Source: Ifrita kowaldi (taxonomy: Eukaryota; Chordata; Aves; Passeriformes; Cinclosomatidae). From it: 64,000 nucleotides of DNA. The stretch is from assembly GCA_013398055.1 (NCBI GenBank), contig VZRS01006720.1, positions 7,085 to 71,084 of the forward strand, read 5' to 3'. This document shows, one piece after another, positions 50,401 through 62,400 of this stretch (position 1 is its first letter; every line of letters begins with the position of its first letter). The position numbers and the translations under genes were made by a program. The notes beneath the pieces were generated by a model. The model saw only the letters and a list, made by a program, of their open reading frames with translations, searched no databases and was not told the origin of the DNA.

Positions 50401-53400
50401 CTGCTGGTCTCCCCCAAGGCCCAGCAACTGTGAGACTTCTCCCAGCTTATAAATCTTTCAGCTGCCTCTTCACCCTGGCTGGGTGGTTGGTAGCAGACTC
50501 CCACCAGGATACCTGCCTTGTTGCCTTCTCCTGATTCATATCCATACATCCTCAACCCTACTGTCACCATCATGAGCTCTAGACAATCAAAACACTCTCT
50601 AACATGCAGAGTACCCCACAGTCTCCCCTTCCTTGCCTGCCCCTTCTGAAGTTTGTAGGCATCCATTGCAGCACTCCAGTTGTGCAAGTCATCCCTCTGT
50701 GTCCTCAGGATGGAAACTATGATATAGTTTTCCAGCTACACAATGGCTTCCAGCTCATCCTGTTTGTTGCCCTTGCTGTGTGCACTGGTGTAGATGCACC
50801 ACAGCTGGGCTTTTGACCCCACCATCTTTTGGGGGTGAGAAGTTCTAATTTCTACATCGTTATTTTCAAGTGCTTCTGTGGTTTCTAACACATCAATAAC
50901 CTCCCTGTGTCTTTGCTGATCTCCATCCCCTGACTCTACAGAAACAGCAGATCAAAGGACCTCTCTAGAACACCATCCCTCAAACATTGGCATATTGCCC
51001 CCAGGCTCTCTAGTAAGTCTGGTTTTATCTCTTTCCACCTGCAAATTTAGTTTAAAGCTCTTTCAATGAGCCCTGCTAACTCTGTGCTAAGATCCTTTTC
51101 CCCCCTTTGAGATAGGTGTCAGCAAGTCTGGTGTCATGGAGCCATGACTAGAAAACCCAGCATTTTCCCAGTGTCACCAAGCTTGGAGCCAGATAGTGAT
51201 CTGCTGGCTCTTCCTGTTTCTTGCAGCTGGATACTTGTGCTCTTGATCCCTTAACCAGTTGTTCCAAGGCCCTGAAGTCTCTCTTGATTGCCCTCAGGCT
51301 TTTATTTGCAACTTCATCGCTGCCTACTGAGGAATTCTTTAAATCATCTATGAACATCAAAATCCAGTTTTGCTGGTTCTGGGTTCATTTGCTCACACTC
51401 GGACTACTCTGAGGCTGAAAGTTCACTTTCGTGTGGACTTACTTTTTGGGTTTGGAGGAAGAGAAAGATTAGTTCTCATTGTTTGCTAGGGGATGTCATA
51501 GACTAATTATGTTCAGTACTGGTTTTGGTAATGGGTAGAAGTAAATATTCCTTTTATGTTTTGAAAAACTGAGTGCTCACTTAAGCTCTGTCAGAAATAG
51601 AGATTCTTTGAAAATAAGCAGGTTCATTTGGTGTGCTTTCTATAATGGTACTTGCCAATATATGCACAAACTAGTACTTGGAATTCGTATTTGTTCTATA
51701 ACTTGTTTTCTCTTAAGTCATTCGGCAAATACTTGTTTTTCCTAAGCCATGTGCAGGAATATATTTTGTACCTGTGGAAAATGTGGAAATCAAACTGTCA
51801 TCAGCATGCGTGCGTGATTTATGTGGGGTACTAGAAAAAAAGTGTTTTTTCTCATAAGTAGGCACCCTATAACTCTTGAGAAAATTCTTGCATCTTCCTT
51901 AACACTTGCAGCTATTGGAAATGGGCCAAAATGGAGCTGTAGGTCTACTCCTAGGCTCCTAATAGATTCCCTTTTTTTTAACTATTACCAACCTCCCCAT
52001 GGTGTTTTCATTTCTGTGCTCATTCTCTCAACCATACTGGCTCTCTGATCTCTTCCTGTCTTTGGCAATGGCACTTGTGCAGTGCTGACCTGCATGATCA
52101 CTGTGCTCAATTGGATATTACATGATAGGGAGTTCGTGTGTCTGAGGCAGTCAGTTGAGCTGCATGGCATTTTATTCTTCACTTTGCATTCATGTGACCT
52201 CGCTGTGTCTCAACTTCCAGGGTCACAGATGTACTTTATCCTCAGTGTCACTGGTGTTTCTGTGTGTCATTGTTGTGATGGCACTGCTCTGATGTTGTCC
52301 TCAGTGTCACAGTCACCACAGTTGTCTTGATCAAGATCAGCCAATGCAAACAGTTGTAAAGGGTGTCTCAACATCCAAACTACAGATAGCATAACTGCTG
52401 AAAAGGAAGCTCTTGGCTGGCATATGCCTGATGCATGCAATAGAAATATTCTTAGGGTAGAAACTTTCAGTGTCAAAGGCCGAAGAATTGCTGTTCACAG
52501 AATCACTGTAATTGATTGTTTTTTCTATTGACTTCTGTGTACAAACAGCAGTACTGTAAAGAATATTTTGATCCAGGGTGTCAGGTCACTATATTTCAAT
52601 GTCATCATTATTTCCTCTGCTGTCTTTTTTTCATGATCTTCTATGGCTTTTATGCTCATTTAGTCCAGAATAAATATTAATTTCCCTACTGTGCTCTAAT
52701 GTTAAATTTTAACATTTTAAATAAAACAAATCTTCTCCTGATCACTTGTCATTAAGTATATGACTTCTGCATATTGCTGAGGTGCTGATTTCAGTTTTAT
52801 ATTTAAAATAGTTCAGAATATATGTGGAAATTGCTTGATAGTAAATCATTTGATATTAAGTGCAGACATGAAGTAGTTTGAAAATATAGACTGGATATAA
52901 AATGTTCTGAGTTTCTGAGACAGCTATTTACCTTTCCATTTTATCCTCTCTAGCAACTGTGTAAGAAAAACAGTATTTGTGTCACAATCAAATGCAGACT
53001 AATCATATTCATCAAAAAAAGGAGCATGTCATCTGGAAAAATAAGATTTTTTTGTAATTATGGAAAGGAGAAATCAGTGTTCATACATTTCTGCACTACG
53101 AAATCAAACAAAACCCATAATTTTTCATAACCTAGAAGTAGAACAAGTATAATTTGCTGGAATAACATATGAACCTTTGGAATCTGCAATGCCCAGTAAA
53201 GTAGAATGTCTTGTTAAAACTATCACGACAGAGTCATGACCTACCTATATCAATCGTCTCCTTCTTTATTTGTGTAGCTTCCAGAGCTGCTGGGGTGGAG
53301 TTGGCAAAGTCCCCCTCATCTTCAAGGATTTCTGTAAGAAATAATCATTTACGGAATTCTTAAACTAAACAGGTCTTGAGTGATGTCTTAAGAATCACCC

Positions 53401-56400
53401 ACTTCAGAATGCCACTGATGATAACTATTGTTAAAGATTTCCTCTCTTAATACATTGAAGCTGCCATTTCTCTGCAGTAATAGGCTTAAGAGCAGAGTGT
53501 ACCCACTTATATATTCAAGTAAATCCAGAACACCACATAACAGCTACCGTATATAAGTTTATGGGTTAAATGTGCAAACTCTTAAGTTATTTTAACCTGG
53601 ATCAGAATTTGTAGAATGGTTCACTGATGGTGGGTGTAAAATATCTAGTTACTGGCAAATGTTTGTGCAGCAGAGCAGGCAAGACAGTGACTTGCATAAA
53701 GGGTGCAGTACATACTGAAATTATTGAGACTCCAAAGTGACTGATGCCAAGAGTGTCTGAATAAGCCCCAAAAGGAGCAAAGGTCCTGACATTGCATCAG
53801 GGTGCTGTGCCTAGACATTTGATCTGTAAGGCTGCCTGCCTGATGGAGACAATGTACAACAGCCTGTCCTGAGAGCATCTCTGCTGCTGCAGCTTGCAGG
53901 GGTTTACATCACACAGCTGTGTGACAGAGGTGTCCCTGGGCTCCCCTCCATGGGGAGGAGATCTCCACTCCTCTGCCATTGGCCCACTGGTGTTTAAGGG
54001 AGAATTCCACCCCTCTGCCCTGGGACAGAGGGGTGGGCAGGTGGATGATGCAAGTGGTCTTGCTGATCCTCGTTTCCCAGTGAGGACACTGCTCTGCAGA
54101 GATTAAATGGTGAAGGCCACATCATGGATCAATGACAGCAGTTTTCTGGCTGCCAGCCTGTTCTCAGTCCATTTAAGAATATTGCCCCTAAACATTGAGC
54201 AATAAAGTTTAATCTAGAGCCATTTTATTAAAAATTACCCCCAGATCAATACAGCTTTGTTTGCATCAGATGTTCTTTATGATGTGACCAGCATCATGTG
54301 CCTTTTTCTTTTTTTTTTTTGGCGAGCCAAGAATGTGGGTAGGGAGCCTGGCTTTTTTTCTAAGGCACCTTTCAGAGTTTTGGAGGGAGGGCACAAGAAG
54401 AGCAAGACTGAGCCAAACAGAACAAGCCATCAACAGTTTCTGGCATGGATAAAACACAGTGGCTCCATCTGCATTGTTCAGTGAAGCTATAGACAGTTGC
54501 CAGCAAATATGCTTAATCTCTACTTGTGTTTGAAGCACTGCTCACAAGGCCACCCGAGCAATGCTGTCACAGTCTTTCCTTTCACCCGCTCAGACTGATA
54601 CAAGCTCTGTTCTCTTTTGGCACTCTGTCACTGTCACTAATTATCTTGTTTTCTGGCTCATGAGGCAAGATTAGTAATTTGTCTCCTAATCCTTGCTCTC
54701 ATGTGTGTCTTGTATAGTATAAAACGGAAGTGCGATATGTAAAAGCTAGGGAAAATTTTCAGTGTGGCTTATGTTTACTCTCCAACCACTTGCAAAGTTA
54801 CTGCCATCTCTGTCATACAGACCTATGAGAGTGCATACAGAAAACTGGGGATGCACAGAAGAGTTTGTGTCTGCAGCCCAAATATGCCTAGGCTAAGGCA
54901 GTGAATAATCTAGAACTTTGGGGTTTGCACTTCTCTGAAACACTGCTTAAAACTAGCCTGGGGCATATGTATGAAAACATTATCTTTTGACTTTATATCT
55001 GTACATTTTAAAATTCTGTGCACACAGCAGCAAGTGTTCAAGCCAATGTTAAGTGCCTGAGTATGTACCGACTTAAGATCTTAACTTTAAACAACAGATT
55101 TTTAAAAAGCCCTTGCTTAGGAGTGTATCTTGGAAGTGTCATGACTTACTCCAAATTTGTTTTGAGAGGGACGTATAGTAAAGTGTACAGGGTACCAAAA
55201 ATCCTAAGAAAACAGTGACAAAGAAAGGAATTTGAAGTAAAATACTTGCTGTAGGTATTTTTAAGAACATCAGGGTACTGGTATTTCTTAGAAACCTGTT
55301 TTCATCTCCACTGTTGTTCCTGGCACTTCAGATTTAATCAAACACCTATACATACACTCTGTGGTCGTACTGCTGAGTCTGACACACGTGGAATGTACAT
55401 GGATTTTGGATTGACAGATTGTATAGACTGAAGTAGTCGGCTCCTCTGAAAAGATTTCTGTAACTAACTAGAAGTGATCCCACGAAACTGAAAACATCAG
55501 TGAAAATGACTAAATAAGGTTTTATTTGCAGATCCATTCAATGTGGGGTATGTTTTGCCAGAAGGGAGAGCAACCTGCAGTGTCCCCAGCCTATCGCAGC
55601 TGAAAACCCACGGGTTGGGGACTCTTGTGGTCCTTCTGCTCCCCCAGCTGGGCAGTGCTGACAGCGACGTGCCAGCAACTAGGACAGGCTGTGCAGGGAA
55701 CTGTGAGGATTTATTTACCTCCGTTTTCTTCAGAACAGCTGCAGAAGGCAATGTCTGCCCAGTTTAACTCGTGTGTGTGTGTATATATACCTATATATAG
55801 GCAAGTGCATATACAACTCAGTCTGCAGAGTATATTAACGGTATATAATAATAAGGAAGAAACCCAGATATGAGGTTAACAGAGTTTCTAAATTCTCATT
55901 TATTAGGGTTAGGTTATCAAATTAGGGTTTTCTAGAAATTTTTTTTCAAGGCACAAAAATACCTATAAATTTAATAATTGCATGCCTGTTGAGAAACACT
56001 TTTCTACAAAATTTCTGTTGAATATGCAGGAGCTTTATAAAAAGTCACATCCAAAGTGCTAGTGATCATGAGACATTACTGATATCAAACAACCAATATA
56101 ATGTATCCCTGCCTGTTTGCCTTTTTCACTGTTTATCAGCAAGCATATTTACGAGTACAGAGGTACATACAATCTCTTTACTTACCAAATCATTTGGACT
56201 TTCAAAATTATTTGGACTGTCTAGGAAAAGCATATACCACAATTAAGAGAACAAAGGGCCTCCATTATATTGTAATGTGAAAAGTGTGCATCTTTTCTCT
56301 CCTTTATGCAATACCTAATTGTGTTACCATTAATAAAATTAAAGACTAGGTGTCTTTTACCACCTGCAATAAAATTATTTGAGTGTGTATGGTTTGTTTG

Positions 56401-59400
56401 GAAATGAGGGAAAGAATTTTGCAAACTGAAATTGTTCATGATGGAGCATGGTTTTGCCTTTTTTCCCCGTGGAAGTTTGAAAAATAGTCTTAGGAGTAGA
56501 TAGGCTGAGCCACAGACACTTTTGAAGCACTTGCTATTTTAATTTTTCCCCACAAAATCATATTGCATTTACAATTACCCAGAAACAAAGTATGCAGTTA
56601 AAATACATATATTTGAAAAGGGAGACGGTAAACTACAGATATTTTTACACCTACACTTATCTTAAAGGACAGAAATGTGCACTCAGAACTTTACTAGAAA
56701 TATTCATTTAACTTCATCTTAAATAGCTTGTTTGGAAGAGTGCAGTCCAAGAAGTTACAATAGTATGTAGCACCAGGTGGTTGAAAACTGTCAGATGACA
56801 GTTAAGGGGCACTGCTGAATCTTTGCATTACTACAGTGTCTTACTACTGTCCCTGTGTAAGTAATATTTTTACTTGTTGATGCAGAGAAAAGGAATTCAA
56901 TACATTTTTTAAGCAGTCTTAACTGGATCCCACAAAGTGTTGTTTCTGACTTCTTTCATATCTGTCTCTCTCAAAATGAGGTCCCTATAGGCAATGCATT
57001 TTCATGACAACCTGTTTTTCTCCACTGAATGCTTCAAGTGCCCATGGTGAGCTGGTAAAAGGTCGCTATGTTGTTTTTGGGGTTTTTTGTTAGTAAATTT
57101 AAATTTATGAATGTAATTGCTATTGAATGAAAAAACAAAAATGCTACTGTCTGGTAATTTGGTGTTCAAATTACCTCTCATGATCAACCATCTCTTTACT
57201 TACTTGCCATAGCTGTTTCTTTCATTATATGCAGAGCTGCCCGATTCTCTGGAGTAGTATTTACAGTAACATCATCTGTCAGAAGATTTTTAATTTGATA
57301 TTAAAATCTTCCAAGTTCACATTAGACCATTTTAAATTCTGTAAGACTACTCCTTAATGCTTAATTTAGACCATATCGTGCCTCATACAACTGAAAGAGA
57401 ACATGAGGTGCTCTGTTGTGGGCAATAAAACCTGTCAGCCTGAGAGGCTTTCATGTGTCTCTAGCTGAATGTTAAACTTCTGCTTCCCCTGAAATTTGTT
57501 TTCAGATGTAAACCATAATCTTTCTTTGTAAAGAGCAGAGCATATGACCTTCATATTCAATGAGACTCTTAAATGAAGTCTTCATCTCCTGACGTGAGCA
57601 TTTACACAATTATATCCTGATCACGTATTGTGAAAAAGAGATGCTGTATTAGTTCATGCACAGGAGACTGAACAATTCTAATCTTTGGGAATAAATAGTT
57701 TAAGTAAATGTAAATGCAGTACTACATTGCACTCAACTTGCTTAAACCAGCAGTTTCTTCTCTACATTCTGCGTCACAAGTCTTTGAAATGCTTACTTAC
57801 TAGACTAATTTTATCAAATTTAGCAGGACATTGTAACTGTCATAAATAAGTACACGATGGTTACCTCTATGATATCTCTTGTATTTAAGTTTTCTAGGTC
57901 TCTGCATTTTCTACCCATGCTTACAGTTTGGACTTATTTTAGAAATTAATTTTAATTTACTAAATTTAGCTATTTATATAAAATAGAAGACTTTTCAGAT
58001 TACCTGAAGCAGAAACTTTCTTTATATCTGCAACCTGTAGGTCTTCTGACATATTACTAACAGAGTCCTCTTCACCTGTGTCTCCAGGCATTTCTGTGTA
58101 AATAATGCTAAATTAATCAGGGCACCAAATTTTTATGCTTCATAAGAACAGCTGTGGTGTATCAAATCAAAAAAATCCATCCAGCCTCGGATGCTGTTTA
58201 TGCCAGCAGGCAAAGTAGATGCCTTAGCAAAATGTCTACAAAATGCAGCTGAAGAGTGAATGTTCCCCCAAAATGTTCTCACAGTTTTTCAGCCAGTCTT
58301 TGTGTAACATTTTTCTTGACTTTTTCCATTGCTTTAGTAACTCCTAGTCTTACATTTGGCCAACATAATATCATCCCCTCATCTAAAAGTTTAATGTTTA
58401 ATTCTGTTCTTAAACAACAAGCATGTTTCTGGTTGTACATACCAATAAAAATGTTTTAAGCCTTGGGTAGTGTAGGTTCATTGGTCTATTCTAATTCTGC
58501 ATTGATCATCCATTACCATTAATTGTCAATAACCACCCAAAACCAAAGGCAAGCTCTGCCAGCATTCTTGGTGCTGTTCCTCTTGCTCTTTTCACAGTTG
58601 TCTCACCAGTTTGGGAGTCTTGCTCCAAAGGCCAATGTAACTGAGCTATTTCAGACCATAAGAGAAAGACAATTTATATGTCAATTTTTTTAACCCATGT
58701 CCATAACTACAGATTTCTTTTGCTCAATGTCTTAATTTTTCCAGTAACATAGTCTATCTCTCTGATCCATTTCTTTTATCTAAACTGGAAACAGTCTCTT
58801 CTGACATGATTTTGACTGGAATTGTCTCTCTGTATCATTTTATCCTATGTCTTTGTCTTTTTTTCCTCCTTTTGTTTCTCAGTTCTGTTTTAAAAAGTAC
58901 AGGGCAATCACCCAATCCAAAATATTACCTTATAACATAATACAAAACTACTAGACAAATAGTAAATTTCCATTCGGTGTTTTTCCCCCAGAGCCAATTG
59001 GTTAATCTCTCTGTTTGTGCTTTTTGAGTTTTTTTAAGGTGTCTCTAGTGCTGGAAAACTAAAAATTTTAAAAGCTATGTGGGTAGTTGAAGCACTTACC
59101 TATGGAATCCTTTTCTGATTTTGCTTCTGTCCATTCTGGAGGCCTCTCGCTTTCATCATTATCTGATTTACTTGCTTGTTCCATGGTGCAGTGCCCCAGA
59201 ATAGCATCCAGTTCATTAAAAAATTTCATACTTTTACTTGTACTCCCTGAGTCTTGGGCACTTTTTACACTCTTGTATTCATGTTTCAGATTTTTGTATT
59301 TTGTCCTGCACTGCTTCCAGTCCCTGTCAATTCCAAACTTTTGAAGTCTAGCAGCAACCTGTTCAAATATTCTTTTATTTCTCACTGTCCCCTCCAGTTG

Positions 59401-62400
59401 TTGCTGGATATTTTTGTCTGACCATATGCGTATCAAAGCTCTGACTTCATTAACAGTCCAGTGTTTTCCTCCTTCGTTTGCTACCGTAGGAATAAAAGCC
59501 GGTGGTTTGGAAGCCTCTGCTGCTGACGCTGGATCACCTGCATTGTGTGGGGTAGGGGAGAGACACAGATATGGGTTACCTGCACTGGGTGGCTGTGGTG
59601 AGGAAAGGACAGAGAGAATGGGAATGAAGGATGCTGTTTCTCTGGAGAAAGATGGAGCAGAGGTGACATTAAAATCAAGCTATTGGTTATTAATTTGTCA
59701 GCATTTTTGTTAATTCTGATATAATTTTTGCCTTCACTTGAAGATAGATATTAAGATAGCACATGTGCATTTAATTAATCTAAGAGGAGCATTTCTTTCT
59801 TCTGTGCCCTAATACACTAAATTTTTACCTGTGACACCTTTGGGAACAACTGATGAGCTGCTTTGCCCTTCAGACATTAGAGAGGAGAAGAGTAGTGTTG
59901 GGAAGATGGGACATGCTGCATGAGCACAATAATAAATTGGCCCTGAGTCACTGGCACTATCATCAAGGGTTAACTTTCTGCATTCATGCCATACTTTAGT
60001 TTTCACACAGATGGAGAGATTTAACCTGGGTAAGGATCTGAAGAATCTGATCCTCCTTTCTTAACAAAGCACCCCAGCTGTGAGGAGCAGAGGAATGGAG
60101 ACTTTTGCTTAAGTGAAACATTTGTGTGATAGAGCCCAGTTCTCATGGCACAGAACCTCCATCTTTCTCAGGGCAGATCAATCAAAAATATATGTGGTTT
60201 TTTAGTAAAAATTAGAGTTTGAGTTGTCTTCTCTGCAAAACTAAGATATCTTTTAATTTTCTCCAATCTACAACTTTAAAAAAAAATTTTAAAATTTAAC
60301 ATTGTGAGGTAAAGGTTGCCACCCATGCAATAACTTAAAACAGTGAAATATGATATATTTTAGTTCTTTTAAGTTTCCCTGTTTCTATTTATGAAATTGC
60401 TTTAAGACTTTGTTTTGATGATCAAATTTGGAAAGTGATGTTTCATGTATTTTCTAAATCTTTGCAAAAATAACTAAAAAGCACAAACAAACCCAAAACC
60501 AATTCCAGGGCATGATCAAATAAAGCAGCATGAAAATGCACAGTAACTGACAGGTTTTTGCAGTCATACTGAAGTGATAAATGCCTTTGTCAGTGTCTTT
60601 TTCTGGAAGGGCAAACCAGATTATGGGGGTTGGATACTTCATAGCCACTGAGATGTGTGTGATGGCAATAGTATCTAACCTGTGATTGTGCACAGAGCTT
60701 TAGTAGAGCATACTTAAAATAACCTGTCTGGGGACAAACTTGTCCTAGATAAAGCCATTCTTTCCTAGTCTCCATAATCCATTCTAGTTGTCAATAAGAT
60801 GTTCTAACAGATAGCATTTTTTTCCCCTTAACAGTCCTGGGTTAATCAGGACTCTGCAGCAGCCAGCTCATAGGCAATGTAGTTGAGAAGGGTAATTTTC
60901 AGGTGGCACATCAAAATTTCTCCATTTCTTCCTGAGGCAGTGAAAGAAAATGCTGATTTACAGGTGAATCAAACCATAGGAGCTGCCACAGTTGACAACT
61001 GCCAACATCAGATAGGCGAGAAAGGAAAGGCCTAGGGAAGACGGGAAGAAGAAGAGAGGATGAAGAATGCAAGAAGGTGCTCCCTACACTTCCCAGTCAA
61101 AGCCATAGAGCATGGGGGCATCTGGGAGGAATAAAGTTTCTTTACTCTTTGTATAGACCAGTATTTCTCACTAGTCAGTTCATTCCCAACTGAGCTCACT
61201 TTTAGTTGGGGGTATTACTTCAGATGAGTTCTGGTGACTTGGTATATTGCTCATTTATTCTGCTGTGTGCAGAGTGGAAAATGGTGGGTTTGTTTGTTCC
61301 TCATTCCCTGTAAAAAACCTGCTGATTCATGCTGATTTTAAAAACATGCTGATTCAGGTACCGCTTTGAAACAGTTATGGTCCAAGTTACGGTCAGTGCA
61401 GAAATGTTCCTTATGTCTTAAAAGCATTTTAGTTCTAATGTTTTTTAAAAAATGTTTAAGCAGGATATACATTTTTTTTTATCTGAAAGATGCATTTATG
61501 CTGTATTTAACTTTTTTTCTAAGCTTCCTCAAACCTGAGAAATCTGCTGAAATAAAACCAAAATATTAGGCATTATAGATACAAAAGGCTCAACATTTTT
61601 CTTTCAGTGGTTTCTGAGATAGTGCTTGAAACTTACAGACTAGAAGAGGTACTAGGGGAGGGCATTTTAGTACCAATACATACTTGAAAGCCCATGCAAT
61701 TGAAGTTATTTTGCTGACTTTGTATAAAGCAGCTTGCTCAGCACTGAAGACTTTTCTGCTTGGCAATATGTTGAGCACTGAGAAATAGAGACATATTCCT
61801 GTAAAATTTGATTCAGATACTTTCTGCATGTTTTGTTTATGTGCATAAAGTATTTTGTATGTGCATATATTCCATGTGACATTCTGGTCTCTTCCTTAAT
61901 TTCTCTCTATGCCAGGCAAGAGGGGTGTAATGTTTAACATAAAAGCCATAGGCTTAGCTTGTGCCTTGTTTTCTTCCTGAATATGGCACTTTGCAGATTC
62001 TGTAATGAAAGTTGTTATAACTGGACTGGAATGTATACTAAGCCATAGAGGGCACATAAAAAATAGAAAGAGCACGTAGGAAATTCAGGACAGTGCTGCT
62101 GTTCATCCAGGGAAGGAATCAGCACATCAGTTGCTTAAATCTGCCCTAAAATATGTTTAGGTTTCTCCATTTCCTTTAGCAGTCCCTTGAAGGGGCTCAC
62201 ATCTAGGATCCTCTTCTTCTTTCTGGCTTGCCAGATTTATGCCTTTGCTTTTTAACTTTCTTGAGCAAAACTACTAGAGTAGGACGTTTTCCAAGTGAGT
62301 TGTTCTGTGGTTGGTTGGACTAAAGCATTGCTGACCACTCCTTGCTTGGAGAGGTGACTTTGAAGTTGTGCTGGAGACCACTGCAAGTCTGGATTGCTCT

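Noticed and set aside
57867..57920. Minus-strand interval bounded by AG and GTAACC, possible extra linker exon
   Set aside because: In the phase-1 frame of the gene it has an immediate stop (TAG), and the acceptor lacks a pyrimidine tract.
59550..59620. Apparent exon with donor GTGCAG|GTAACC just upstream of the SANT-1 exon
   Set aside because: It would leave an intron of about 35 bases before the SANT-1 acceptor, too short for normal splicing.
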